Origin: Monodelphis domestica
Lineage: Eukaryota; Chordata; Mammalia; Didelphimorphia; Didelphidae
DNA: 64,000 bases
Assembly: GCF_027887165.1 (NCBI RefSeq)
Contig: NC_077228.1
Location: forward strand, 381,126,492-381,190,491
Reading direction: 5' to 3'
Numbering within the stretch: position 1 is the first letter of the stretch; each line of letters starts with the position of its first letter. This document shows, in pieces, positions 10,830-21,065 of the stretch. The notes under the pieces are model-generated. The model did not search any database, was not told where the DNA came from, and worked only from the letters and a program-made list of their open reading frames with translations. The translations under genes were made by a program, and so were the position numbers.

Positions 10830-11050
10830 ATAGGTCCAATTAAAAAAAATCATTATCTGTACTGGTATATGATAAATGAATTTCTTTTTAAGATTACATT
10901 AAAAAAAACGAACTAAAATTTGCCTTTAAGAATGAAGGTGGAGCGCTTGTTGCAGTCCCAAACTTTAAAGTTGTTTATACAAAGCTGCTTAAATTGAGAA
11001 CACCAGATTTGTTGAACAAAATGAATCAAAAACAATTAAGAGAATGAAAA
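10830..11050 (+). repeat. L1 ORF2 scrap
   Basis: An open stretch at about 10900-11045 reads KNEGGALVAVPNFKVVYTKL, resembling the conserved AGG-x-LPD-F-K-YY block near the end of the L1 ORF2 reverse-transcriptase region. It is short and isolated. Confidence 0.4.
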
Positions 11051-11169
11051 CACTGAGTGGTTCAAAATAGTATTTGTGTGCCATGAGAGCAAGATTGCTA
11101 AGGTGATATGGTGTCAACCTAGCTTCTCTTAGAGGAAGATATAAATGAAGTGATAGAGTTGTACAGCTT

Positions 11170-11315
11170 GAATGAGGGAAACTAGTCCACTCCTTTTATT
11201 TTCTATGAGGAAATTGAGATTGAGAGATTACTGATCACTCAAAGTATACACTAGTTTAGTGCTGGAGTAGAACCCAAGTCTCCTAACTCCTGATCCAAGG
11301 TTCCTTCAACAATTC
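11170..11315 (-). repeat. MIR-type SINE, diverged
   Basis: Pattern TTTTCTATGAGGAAATTGAG, then AGTGCTGGAGTAGAACCCAAG and TCCTAACTCCTGATCC, in the order of a reverse-strand MIR. Confidence 0.6.
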
Positions 11316-11319
11316 AAGT

Positions 11320-12920
11320 CTCCTTGCCCTAAGTGAACGAGTTGGATTCTATGAAAGCTAATTTTCTCTGTTAGCTTCAAATGCAGTTTAAAAAAAGGTT
11401 ATGGGCTTAGGATCATTGGCACCAAATTGGTTTTATTTCAGAGGGAGGAGTAGACCCAAGATTGTATCTGTAATGCTACCATCAGAGAAGTTTGGGAGAC
11501 CTGATATTATGGTGAAAAGTCTTATGGTTCTATGGCTCTTAGCTGTGCTGTGGCCCCAAATATGAAGCTTCTTAATATGTGATTTACTTAGGGAAGAACT
11601 ATCAAGTCCTAGTTCTAGTTAAATGCTTTTTAGTCATTTTTTGAGGAGGATTCTAGTGATTTAGAAGACAAGTTGGCTAAGTGTTAAAAATCTCTAATTG
11701 CAGTGTTAATTCAGCAAAACTCTAGTTTTCTACTCCCTAGATAGGTCACGAGTGAATGGGGGTGTTGGCTGGCAAATGGTTGAAGAAGAAGCATAATGTG
11801 GGAAACTGCCCATTCTCTCATTCTCTTCTGGGATTTGACCTCAGAATGAGTCACGCATTGCCTGGATCTTGGTTTTATGAGCAAGGCTAATATGGGGTTG
11901 GAGCAAGTTCTTGGAGATGATTTTGAGAGGCATTAATTACAGCAGGTCTAAGTATAGTAGGAACAAAAAGCAAGTTATTTTAACTCACTTACAATCCCCT
12001 CCCCTACCACCCCCTCCCCCAGTCCTACCTAGAGAGAATCTTTTGTTATTTCATGATTTTCTGATCAAAGATGTCATAGGCGGGAAAATTTTCAGCAACT
12101 CAGGAAGTGTTAGAAACTTTCAAAGAGGAGTTAGAACATGCTTAGAAAACTGAGTTAAATCCATTTTCTCTACTGAATGCCCTTCACAGCCTAAGGTCTG
12201 GTCTTTTCATTTTGGCTTTTGATGTTCAGTTATCTTTCAAGCCTAATTCCTTCTGGAGTATGACCAACCTGCTAGAGGTGCTACATTTTTCAAAAAGAAA
12301 ATTGAAACCAGAGTATTTCTATGGGAATATGGATTAGTGTTCCTGCACTTTCCACCATTCAGTATTAGCTCTAGTTAAGAGTGTTATTCTCTCTCTCAGA
12401 CCCATGGGGTCTTATTCTGTTGTTTCCATGGCTGAATCTACAAGAACAGGCAATGGGAAGTGAGATAAAGACGGCATCCCTTGTATTTGAACTGGTCTGA
12501 TGAACTAGCTATATGACAACTAAAATAACTGCAATTTAGAGAGATATATAAATCTATTTAAACTAATATTTACAAAGATATTGAATGTTTTAGTTTATGC
12601 TAGACATTGGGGATTTGTGCTCTTATTATAATAAACATTTTCTTTTTATTGGGTTTGTAAAAGAATTGTCTGATTTCTGAGATACATGGAGCAGTGACAA
12701 AGAGGCTAATGGTATATCGTCTGTTGTGAATGATGAATGTTATACTATGTATATTCAAGTCAGCATTTTAAATCTAGTCATAGCTGTTGCTTTTTCATTT
12801 AAGTGAATTTTTCATGCTCACTCAGGTACTTAAGGAATGTTTCTGAGTGATCTGGTCTCTTTCTATAGAGATAGCAAAAGCTTCATAATATCATTCTCTT
12901 GTACACTGCAGTGACTCCCT
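11320..12920. other. Low-repeat sequence, nothing identified
   Basis: About 1.6 kb with no gene or recognisable repeat. A short pyrimidine tract lies near 12000. Confidence 0.5.
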
Positions 12921-12924
12921 ATCA

Positions 12925-14210
12925 CACTGAGGAAAGAGTACTTATGTTTTTGTTGTAGTGTTTAAAGCCCTTCATAATCTGACTTTAGTCTTTCCATTTC
13001 CCTCATTCTTTCTCTATTCACTGTCTTATTGATGCTCTTTTCTTTACATCATGTTACTTTTTACTGATTCCAGCCCAATTCCCAGCTTTCTCTTGTAAAA
13101 TATGAGCATAGTTGATCACAACAAATCAACACATTGACTATATCTGAAAGTGTACCCCTCATTCAAAATCTCATCTACTACCTGACTATTGAGAGGCAAG
13201 AGTCTTCCGCACTATGGTTGGGCCAAGTTGACCTCCCTGCTATCTCTCATATTTGACATTCCACCTTCCATTGCCATGTCTTTGGACAAGCTAATTCCGT
13301 CTTCTTGGAATGCGTTATCTTTTTATCTCAACATCTGTCTAATACCATAAACATAAAATCCTTATCCAAAGTCATACTCACTAGTGAGTCAACTCTCTAA
13401 AGAGTGGCTGGCTACATTTCTCTCTGGAAGGTTATAAAGTGTTCTCTAATGCTAATTGGTTGAACCCTACATTTGGTTGTTTCAATATTGTTTCAATATT
13501 TCAATATTGATCACATAGAGTCAGTTAATATCATTTCAATATCATTGATGACAAATAGTAGCACCCCATTATCAATTTAATAGTTGGTTTCTCCTTTATA
13601 TGTATTGACCAACTTACATCAATTAGTTTTTACCGAGAGATATTTATTGAAAAAAAATGAGGAAAACCCAAAGTACAACAATGGTCCTTGGTACTTGAGC
13701 ATACTTTGCTCTTATTACCTTGGTTTCTAGGACAAGTGGTTTCAAATTTAAAGACCTCTCCATTACACTTCCTCATGGATTTCTGGAAGTAGGATTCCAA
13801 AATCTTTGTGTGAACTAGCAGCAGGCTAGGTTTCATGCTTATGCTTCCAAGCTTGGGCCCTTGTTAGCCAGCCTGCATATTGCATTCAAATTCTTAGCTT
13901 CCTTTAAAGATCAGTTCAGGTGACATCTCTTATCAGAGACTTTTCCTGATTTATCCAGATGCTTGTGCCTCTTTTTCCCCAAATTATTTTGTATTTACTT
14001 TGTAATCCTGAAAAAAAAATCTCTCATTAGATCTGATCGGATTATCCCTGTCTTATTCTTCTTTTCTTAAAGTCCTTGAAAAAGCCCCTCAATTCATCCC
14101 TCCACTTACTCTCCTCTCATTCACTTATCTTCTATTGTAAGATACAAAGTCTCAAACATAGGTTCATTATCTTATAAGCTCATCATTTTAATTAAGGAAT
14201 TCTGACTAAA
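12925..14210 (+). repeat. L2 LINE pieces, interrupted
   Basis: Three blocks read as forward L2. At 12925-13330: GACTCCCTATCACACTGAGG, TTTAAAGCCCTTCATAATCT and CTTGGAATGCG. At 13870-14010: AGCTTCCTTTAAAGATCAGT and TTGTATTTACTTTGTA. At 14060-14210: CTTGAAAAAGCCCCTC and CTCTCCTCTCATTCACTT, which belongs further upstream in L2, so at least two copies are present. The gap 13330-13870 contains three nearby TTTCAATATTG motifs and no named repeat. Confidence 0.7.
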
Positions 14211-14339
14211 TCCCTACATTTATCTATATAAGCATAATCTTAACTGTACCACCAATTTCTTCTCTTTTCCAATTGTTACTCAGTTACTCAATTGTAACTC
14301 AGATTTTGTTAATTTCCCGAAGTTTAATAAGAAACATGT

Positions 14340-14440
14340 TTACATGCACACATAACACATATACATATTTTTACATCTACATATAATATATGCATATTAT
14401 ATGCACATATATACATATACACACATATACAACTGTATTT
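14340..14440. repeat. Alternating purine-pyrimidine microsatellite (CA/TA)
   Basis: Imperfect run of ACACAT, ATATAC and ATATGC units. Confidence 0.85.
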
Positions 14441-14660
14441 AGTATACATAAGGCTCTATCCCAAGGTGTTGGGGATATACAGTTAACATGAGAAAAAGTT
14501 TCTCTCCTCTCAAAGCTTACATTCTATTGGGGAATACAATATTTACACAGTTAAGTAAATACAATGTAATTTAAGGAGAATGAAAGTGCTGATGACTAGG
14601 AGGATCATGAAAGAATTCCCATAGTGGTGGCATTTGAGATGAACCTCAAAGGAAGTTAAG
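14430..14660 (-). repeat. L2 LINE fragment
   Basis: Reverse L2 with GTTGGGGATATACAGTTAAC, CTCTCAAAGCTTACATTCTA and GGCATTTGAGATGAACCTCA. Confidence 0.75.
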
Positions 14661-14799
14661 ATGTGTATTGTGCTATCTAGGTTCTGGTCTTATCTTGCCC
14701 CCTAATTTGTGCTGTGGATTCTGTGATCTAGGCTTATCCCTACTCATTGGGAGAGCAAATCCTTTGGAGAAGGGGCTAGCCATTCCAACTAACAGTCAA

Positions 14800-14935
14800 C
14801 AGATTGCCACATCGGGGGCTGGCAAGCCCACCTAGTGAATTAATAGGATAGTGTGAGAGAGGTGACATGTGCCAGGAGAGTCAAACTACCACCACCATCT
14901 TGACCACCTCTTCCTCTAGAGACCTGATGTTTCAT
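14800..14935 (+). repeat. Unclassified dispersed repeat, family Y copy 2
   Basis: Shares with 7436-7575 and 15225-15395 the ordered blocks ATTGCCACATCGGGGGCTGG, GCAAGCC, CCAGGAGAGTCAAACTACC and CCACCTCTTCCTCTAGAGAC. Confidence 0.5.
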
Positions 14936-15224
14936 TTCAAAATTCTAAACCCAAGAGCCCTGAGAATAGTAGTTTTTCCAATTACTGACCCAAACCCTAT
15001 ATCTGTAAATAAGGGTAGCAATCACTGAGGAGGAGGGGCCCATATTCCCTGTCAGTTATCAATGCCAACTATTCACCTATTGCTGCCTATTTGCTATTGC
15101 TATATTGCTATTCAGGCAGAAAACCTGAAGAGACTTGGGAATAGTGGCACCTCCTCAAACCTCCAGTCCTGTTTCTAGATCAGCCCTACTAGTCCCATCA
15201 TCCAGCAAATGGATCCAGTTATAC

Positions 15225-15395
15225 TCATTAGCTACCAACCAACTAACACCTGGGGTTAGTAAAGGGAAGCCAACTCAGCTGAAGTAGCAAAGCACCTTGA
15301 GAAAGAGAGACAGAAATCAATTCATTCTGGACAAATCAAACCATCATCATCACCTGAACCACAGCTTCTCCTGCTCTAGAAGACAGGTTAAAAAG
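15225..15395 (+). repeat. Unclassified dispersed repeat, family Y copy 3
   Basis: Third copy, with AAGCCAACTCAGCTGAAGTA, GCACCTTGAGAAAGAGAGAC and CAAATCAAACCATCATCATC. Confidence 0.5.
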
Positions 15396-15469
15396 GAGGA
15401 AAAATGAAATCAGAGAGTTCACATAGGAAACAATTGTAATATGAACATGTAACATGGAAGGTAATCATG

Positions 15470-16080
15470 GCTTGAACTAGCATAGGACCATGAGTTGGGT
15501 GGGAAGGGATGTAAGAGATATTGTGGAAGAAGAACTGAGAAAGCTTAGAAACTGACTGGAGATGGAGGGAATAAAAGAGCTAAAGATGACGCCAAGGACA
15601 TGAATTTGATGTTTTGGAAGAATGATATAGGGCAGTGATGGCAAACATTTTAGAGACCTAAGAGACCAAGTGCCCAAACTGCAACCCTCATGGTGAATGT
15701 GATTCCCTCTCCCTTACCCCAAATGGGGAAGGAGGAAGCACTCCCATTGGGCTCTTGGGGAGAGGAACAGGTCATGTGAGAAAAGTCCTCAGGTATGTGT
15801 GGAAAGGGGTAAGGGAGCAGCCCCCACTGGCACACTTTGGCATACATGCCATAGGTTCACCAACATAGATTAGGGAAATTTGTAGGAGAATTGGGTTTAG
15901 TAGGGAAGATATTGCATTTTGTTTTGGACAAATAGAATTTGAGACACAGGATATTCAAATAGAGATGTCTAGCAAGCAACTGGTAATATAGTACTAAAAC
16001 TCTAGAAAGCTTGGTCAGATATTTCAGATGGACATAAGCTGGGCCCAGAACTAAAAGGGAGGAAGAGATTGGTCTGGATT
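15470..16080 (-). repeat. L2 LINE fragment hosting a hAT MITE
   Basis: Reverse L2 internal sequence lies on both sides of an insertion. Left (15470-15632): a GATGACGCCAAGGACATGAA block. Right (15869-16080): TTTTGTTTTGGACAAAT and TAGAGATGTCTAGCAAGCAA. The two are consecutive in L2. Confidence 0.75.
15633..15868 (+). mobile_element. hAT MITE (OposCharlie/SPIN-like termini)
   Basis: The left end is CAGTGATGGCAAAC and the right end, read in reverse, is CTATGTTGGTGAACCTATGG, so the termini are inverted repeats of the hAT kind. The left arm continues GAGTGCCCAAACTGCAACCC-like, as in marsupial OposCharlie elements (recalled from general knowledge). Flanks ATATAGGG and ATTAGGGA look like a decayed 8 bp TSD. 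At 236 bp it encodes nothing. It lies inside an L2 copy and is younger than it. Confidence 0.8.
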
Positions 16081-16439
16081 ACATTTGGAAAACAAAACAA
16101 AACAATCTGCTTTAACAAATCTCTACCTGACCCCCTACTTTTTCCTGAAAAACAAAAATAAAAACAAACATCATTCTTACACAGATATTCTCCTGGTGGT
16201 TCTAAATGGCAGAGAATTATGAAATGCCACAATCTCCAAAAAATCATAATGGTGCCTCATCCAAAAGGACATCAGAGCGATGCCAGGTCTTTTTAAAGTA
16301 GACTGCAGCATATTACCAATGACTGTTCTCATAGCAAATAAAATTGAGTATTTCTCCTAATCCAAGCTTGAAGAGGTATTACGTATACATCTGAAGTTTC
16401 TTATTTTTATCTTAAGTCCCTGAGCATCTGAATTTCCCA

Positions 16440-16740
16440 CTTCTGCTTTGAATAGCTCAATATGTTGGCCTGCACTTTCACAGACTGAGTCCATTAAAAT
16501 GCAAATAACTGATGAAACAGGCAGAATTCAGACTACATTTCTTATGTAGGTTTCTGTAAGTCTCATCAATGAGCAGTCCAGCTTAACCAGAGATGAATCA
16601 TGGCATTGTAATTGCCCTTATGAATATAGCAACTAGTTGGATGTTTGGGCTTTTTCATCTGTTCGCATGAGGGACAATTTTAATTAGAGAGCCAAATGAC
16701 AATTAAAATTTGAGCTTAATAGACTGTACAAATTCAAGGA
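16440..16740. other. Single-copy AT-rich stretch with homeodomain/octamer-like motifs
   Basis: No repeat identified. It contains an ATGCAAAT octamer and several TAATTA/AATTAAAA motifs. Whether it is conserved cannot be judged from one genome. Confidence 0.25.
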
Positions 16741-16749
16741 ATCAAGGAG

Positions 16750-16856
16750 GTAAGCTACTTTAACTTTCTGGACCTGTTTCCACATTGGTTAAATGAGGGG
16801 GTTGGTCTAGATTGATTGCCTTTCCAAAGTTTCCAGCTCTATTCATTCTAAGGTAC
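16750..16856 (+). repeat. THER-type SINE tail
   Basis: Ends with the GGGGGTTGGTCTAGATTGAT and TTTCCAGCTCTATTCATTCT blocks typical of the THER 3' region. Confidence 0.7.
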
Positions 16857-16997
16857 CGATTTAAACCATGATGTTTTACACAGAGGGTGATACTATCAAT
16901 TTATATTATTTAAACAGGCTCTTTCCCACTAGCAGTTTATACAGTCAGGTCATGAACAGGACTGTATCTTGACTACCCAGAGGTTACCCAGAGTTAT

Positions 16998-17192
16998 GGA
17001 GGTAATATGGTAAAGATCATTGATTTTCGAATCAGGGGTCCCTGTAGTAAATGTCACCTTTGTTGCTTATTGCCTATATGTTGTTGGTCAAGTCAAGTAA
17101 ACTCCCTGGGCCTCTGTTTCCTCCACTATAAAATGAAGATACTGTACTAGATAACCTTTGAGATCTCTCTAGATCTAAATCAATGATCTTAA
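16998..17192 (+). repeat. THER/MIR-type SINE
   Basis: Forward copy with AAGTAAACTCCCTGGGCCTC, CTATAAAATGAAGAT, ACTAGATAACCTTTGAGATC and a TCTAAATCAATGATC end. Confidence 0.85.
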
Positions 17193-17232
17193 GACTACAG
17201 GTATTCAAATCTACTGTTTAACCCTCCCCCGC

Positions 17233-17536
17233 TTTTTACTGAGATCTTGCCCATATTCTGGAAGTAGAGGGACTATTCTTGAATCCAATTTCACTACTGA
17301 TGAAGATAGGAGCTCTTACCTGTTCTGTTTTTGCCCTGGGCTACTTTGTCTCTCCTTAGGCAATTTGGTGGCCCTTCTGGCTCCTGGGAGCTCAGCATAC
17401 TGATACTAAGCTTAGGTTGGTTAGAATCTTCAATTCATAGCCCAATGCAATTTGGAACTCCCTACATCAAAAGATCCATCAGGCTGGCTCAGCCTTTGGT
17501 AGCTAGGATTATGGGCACACATCACAAAGCTTGGTA
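17233..17536 (-). pseudogene. RN7SL (pseudogene): 7SL (SRP) RNA pseudogene, full-length
   Basis: On the minus strand the sequence follows human 7SL from end to end over about 300 nt. The 5' Alu domain gives GTGTGCCCATAATCCTAGCT and ACCAAAGGCTGAG. The S domain gives TAGTATCAGTATGCTGAGCT, CCACCAAATTGCCTAAGGAG and CAGTAGTGAAATTGGATTCA. The 3' end gives a TCTACTTCCAGAATATGGGC block and a short A-run. Divergence is substantial and spread evenly, so it is not a working SRP RNA gene. Marsupials lack Alu SINEs, so this is a retrocopy of the RNA itself. TSDs are not clear. Confidence 0.85.
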
Positions 17537-18676
17537 GATATTTAAAAATAGTGCTTTTATTGTTACTTTTTATCCTTATAGCAACCTATATTACACCCAG
17601 TGTCCTTCCCTCCTATTAGCAGAAAGTCATCTCTTAGAAAAAGAATTAAAAAAAAAAAAGAAAAAAGAGAACAGGGAAGAAGAGAAACAAATCAGCAAAA
17701 GGGATCAATATATATATATATTTTAAGTCTAATTAATGAATTAATTAATAATATTTTTCCGTGGTTCCATGGTATATTTTCTTTCCCTCTCCTCCTCCCA
17801 CCCCCTCCCATAGCCAATGAGCAATTCCACTGGGTTTTACATGTGTCATTGATCAAGACTTATTTCCATATTATTAATATTTGCACTAGGGTGATTGTTT
17901 AGAGTCTATATCCTTACCATATCCCCCTCGACCCATGTGATCAAGCAGCTTTCTTCTGTGCTTCTACTCCCACAGTTCTTTCTTTGGATGTGGATAGTGT
18001 TCTTCCTCCCAAGTCCCTCAGAATTGTCTTGGATCATTGTATTTCTGCTAGTAGAGAAGTCCATAACATTCAATTGTGTCATAGTCTCTGTGTATAATGT
18101 TTTTCTGATTCTGCTCCTTTCACTCTGCATCAATTCTTGGAGGTCATTCCAGTTCACATGGAATTCCTCCAGTTCATTATTTCTTTGAGCACAATAGTAT
18201 TCCATCACCAACAGATACCACAATTTGTTCAGCCATTCCCCAATCGAAGGGCATCCCTTCATTCTCCAATTTTTTTTGCCACCACAAACAGCAAGGCTAT
18301 AAATATTTTTGTACAAGTCTTTTCCCTTATAATCTCTTGGGGTATAAACCCAGCAGTGGTATGGCTACATCAAAGGGCAGGCTGTTTTTTAAAGCCCTTT
18401 GGGCATAGTTCCAAATTGCCTTCCAGAATGGTTGGATCAATTAACAATGTAATGCATCGGATCAATATATTAAAAGAGACATTATATGCAATATAATATA
18501 AAACTCACAACTGTAAAACAACTTAGCACAAGATCTGGAGGAGATGCCTTCTCATATTTTTCTTCATTTCAAATTCCTTGAAAATAGTTTTAGAGATACA
18601 TAGTTCTATCAACAATGCATCAATATGTGTATTTTTCCATAAGCTTTTCAATATTGACTAGTTCCATCTTTTGTCA

Positions 18677-19446
18677 TGTGAACTTTAAAATTACTCCACC
18701 TTACTCAGATGTACTTTAGGGGAAGATAAAATTGTAATCTTCTGATTAAACAATGAAGGTACTTAGTTCTCACCTTATAGTGAAGCTAGAACTTTAAGCT
18801 AAGTCTTTTTTTAGGTCTTAATACAAAAAGGTGTTAAGTAACTATAAAGGTTAAATTAATCACAAAAAGGTCAAGTAACCAACAAAAGGTGAACTTAACA
18901 AAGAAGTGTTAAGTAACTCAAAAGATATAATAAAAGAATATGAGAACTAAAAGTATGGGCTGTCCTGGAAAAAGCCTTTGAGGTCATTGGTAGATGTGAA
19001 AATTTAGAGGAGTAGACACAAGGGTGAAAGGTCTATATATTTGGGATTTTTCGTCTCTCAGAACACTTTCTTTCCCTGATTGGCAGTGGAGAGTTAGCTG
19101 AGAGCAGCGTGCTGGCCTTTTTGGCATTTTAGCGTGGCTACAAGCTATTGTCTGGTTTGGTGGTGAGTTTCTGGCAGAATTTTCCTCCTTTACTTTTCCA
19201 ACTTTATCCCCTTAGAAGCCTCTAATCTTCTTCAGAGACCTAGAAGTAGGGATTTTAAACTCCCCCTGGCACAGGCCAGGCAGGAGGAATCTTATATCCT
19301 CTTTCCTCCTTCTCCTTAAATTCCTTCCCTCTATATTAATTAAATTAGCATAAATTTCCAGACTGACTTGGGTATTTTATTTGGGATTTTCCCTGGCAAC
19401 CAATTAACTTTAGATTTTAAGTCATAACCCTAAAATTATCTTTACA
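18677..19446. mobile_element. Solo LTR of an endogenous retrovirus-like element (LTR A)
   Basis: A 770 bp block interrupts L1 ORF2. It begins TGTGAACTTT and ends ATCTTTACA, with 4 bp GTCA repeats at 18673-18676 and 19447-19450. The TG...CA ends plus a 4 bp target duplication fit a class I (gamma-like) LTR. No internal region is present, so it looks like a recombined solo LTR. It is younger than the L1 it sits in. Confidence 0.75.
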
Positions 19447-19742
19447 GTCATCTTTGTCAATTTTCTGGGTGTGAGGAGAAAACTCAAGAGTTCTCTCAAT
19501 TGTATTTCTCTTCTTATTAGTGATTTGGTGCATTCTTTAATGTGGTTCTTAATAATATGAAATTTTTCTTAAAAACCGTTTTATCATATCCTTTGACTAC
19601 TTACCTATTGGGGAATATTTTTTGAACTTGTATATTTTTGTTAGTTGTCTATATATTTTGGATTCTAAATCCTTATAAGCAAAATCTGATAAAAAGAATC
19701 TTCCCAAGTTAATCATGTCTTCCCAAGTTAATCATCTCTCTC

Positions 19743-19950
19743 TTTTTTTTTTTTTTTAAACCCTTACCTTCTGTTTTGGAGTCAATACTGTGTATTGGCC
19801 CCAAGGCAGAAGAGTGGTAAGGGCTAGGCAATGGGGGTCAAGTGACTTGCCCAGGGTCACACAGCTAGGAAGTGGCTGAGGCCAGATTTGAACCTAGGAC
19901 CTCCTGTCTCTAGGGCTAGCTCTCAATCCACTGAGCTACCCAGCTGCCCC
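19743..19950 (-). repeat. Mar1-type SINE, near full length
   Basis: One of the best-preserved copies: ACCCTTACCTTCTGTTTTGG, AAGTGACTTGCCCAGGGTCA and CACTGAGCTACCCAGCTGCC. Flanks AATCATCTCTCT and AATCATGTCTCT form a 12 bp TSD with one mismatch. Confidence 0.95.
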
Positions 19951-20362
19951 CAATCATGTCTCTTATTCAAGTTGTTTTAATTTTTTTTTGGCAAAAGCAT
20001 TTTAGATCCATATAATAAAAATGATCCATGTTTGCTTTTATAATTGTCTTCATCACTTGTTTCCTTAATAATTAATCTCCTACCTGTAACTATTAGAGGT
20101 ATAATATCTCTCTTTCTGTCTCTCTTATGGCATGAAATTTAATATTCAGGTCATACATCTATTTTCAATTTATTATGGAATATAGTATAAGCTGCTTGTC
20201 TTAGCCTAGTTTCTGCCAAACTGCTTTCTCATTTTTCATTGAATCTTATAAAAAGGAAGGTATTTTCTAAGTAGTTTATATTTTAGTGTATAAAATACTG
20301 AGATATTGAATTTCATTTTTTCTCAACCTCATTTGTCTTTTGATTTCCTTTCCCAAATTAAC

Positions 20363-20636
20363 TAATAAAATAATATTAGCTAATATTTATATAGCACTTA
20401 CAATGTGCCAGGCATCATATGAAGTAAAAAAATATCATCTCATTTGATCCTTACAACATTCCTGTGTGTGTAGATGCTATCATTACCCTCATTTTACAGA
20501 TGTGAAAATTGAGGTAAATAAAGAATTAAGTGACTTGTCCAGGCTCACACAGCTAGTAAGTATATGGGGCTATATATGAATTGAGGACTTCCTCACTTCA
20601 GGCCCAGCACTAAATCTACTGTGCTATCTCAATGTT
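20363..20636 (-). repeat. MIR-type SINE
   Basis: Reverse copy: TATATAGCACTTACAATGTG, CCAGGCATCATATGAAG, CATTTTACAGATGTGAAAAT, GTGACTTGTCCAGGCTCACA and ACTGTGCTATCTC. L1 sequence resumes on its right. Confidence 0.9.
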
Positions 20637-21065
20637 GAACATACAAAATGATTTTGGTGAATGTTGATTTGTATTAGATTTTAAATTTTGGAAGTATAAC
20701 TATCTCCTTAATTCTTTTCTTTATCCCCTTCATTATTTCTCTTACCATTCTAAATCTTTTATTCCTCCAAATTAATTTTATTGTCTTACAAATTTCTTTA
20801 ATGAATTCCTTTGGTAGTTTGGTTTGATATCATTTAATAGTGAACCCACTATTATTATTTTTATTATATTGGCGTAGTCCATCCTTGAACACTAAATCTT
20901 CTCTCAACAATTTAAGTTTTTTTTTTTTTAAATTTCTGTAGTAAGCAATTTGTAATTGAATCAACATGAGCTGAATATGTTTGGTAGATTGACTCCCAAT
21001 TATTTTATACATTTTTTAATTCTTTTGAACAGGTTTTCTTCTTCCAATATTGCTTTACTATATCT

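Larger units (their letters stand above)
17725..21065 (-). repeat. L1 LINE 3' half, minus strand, carrying three insertions
   Basis: From left to right this is L1 read backwards: 3' UTR (17725-17890), the ORF2 C-terminus (about 17900-18480), then ORF2 towards the RT region, ending near 21065. A minus-strand open frame at 17906-18316 reads WLNKLWYLLVMEYYCAQRNN, matching the conserved W-I/L-x-K-x-W...MEYY-A-x-x-N block at the end of mammalian L1 ORF2. The element is interrupted by a solo LTR (18677-19446), a Mar1 SINE (19743-19950) and a MIR-type SINE (20363-20636). A 19 bp stretch beginning CTTCCCAAGTTAATCATGT is tandemly repeated near 19705-19740. Confidence 0.85.

Noticed and set aside
17906-18316. 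136-codon minus-strand ORF as a host gene
   Set aside because: It encodes the conserved C-terminus of L1 ORF2 and lies in an L1 copy.
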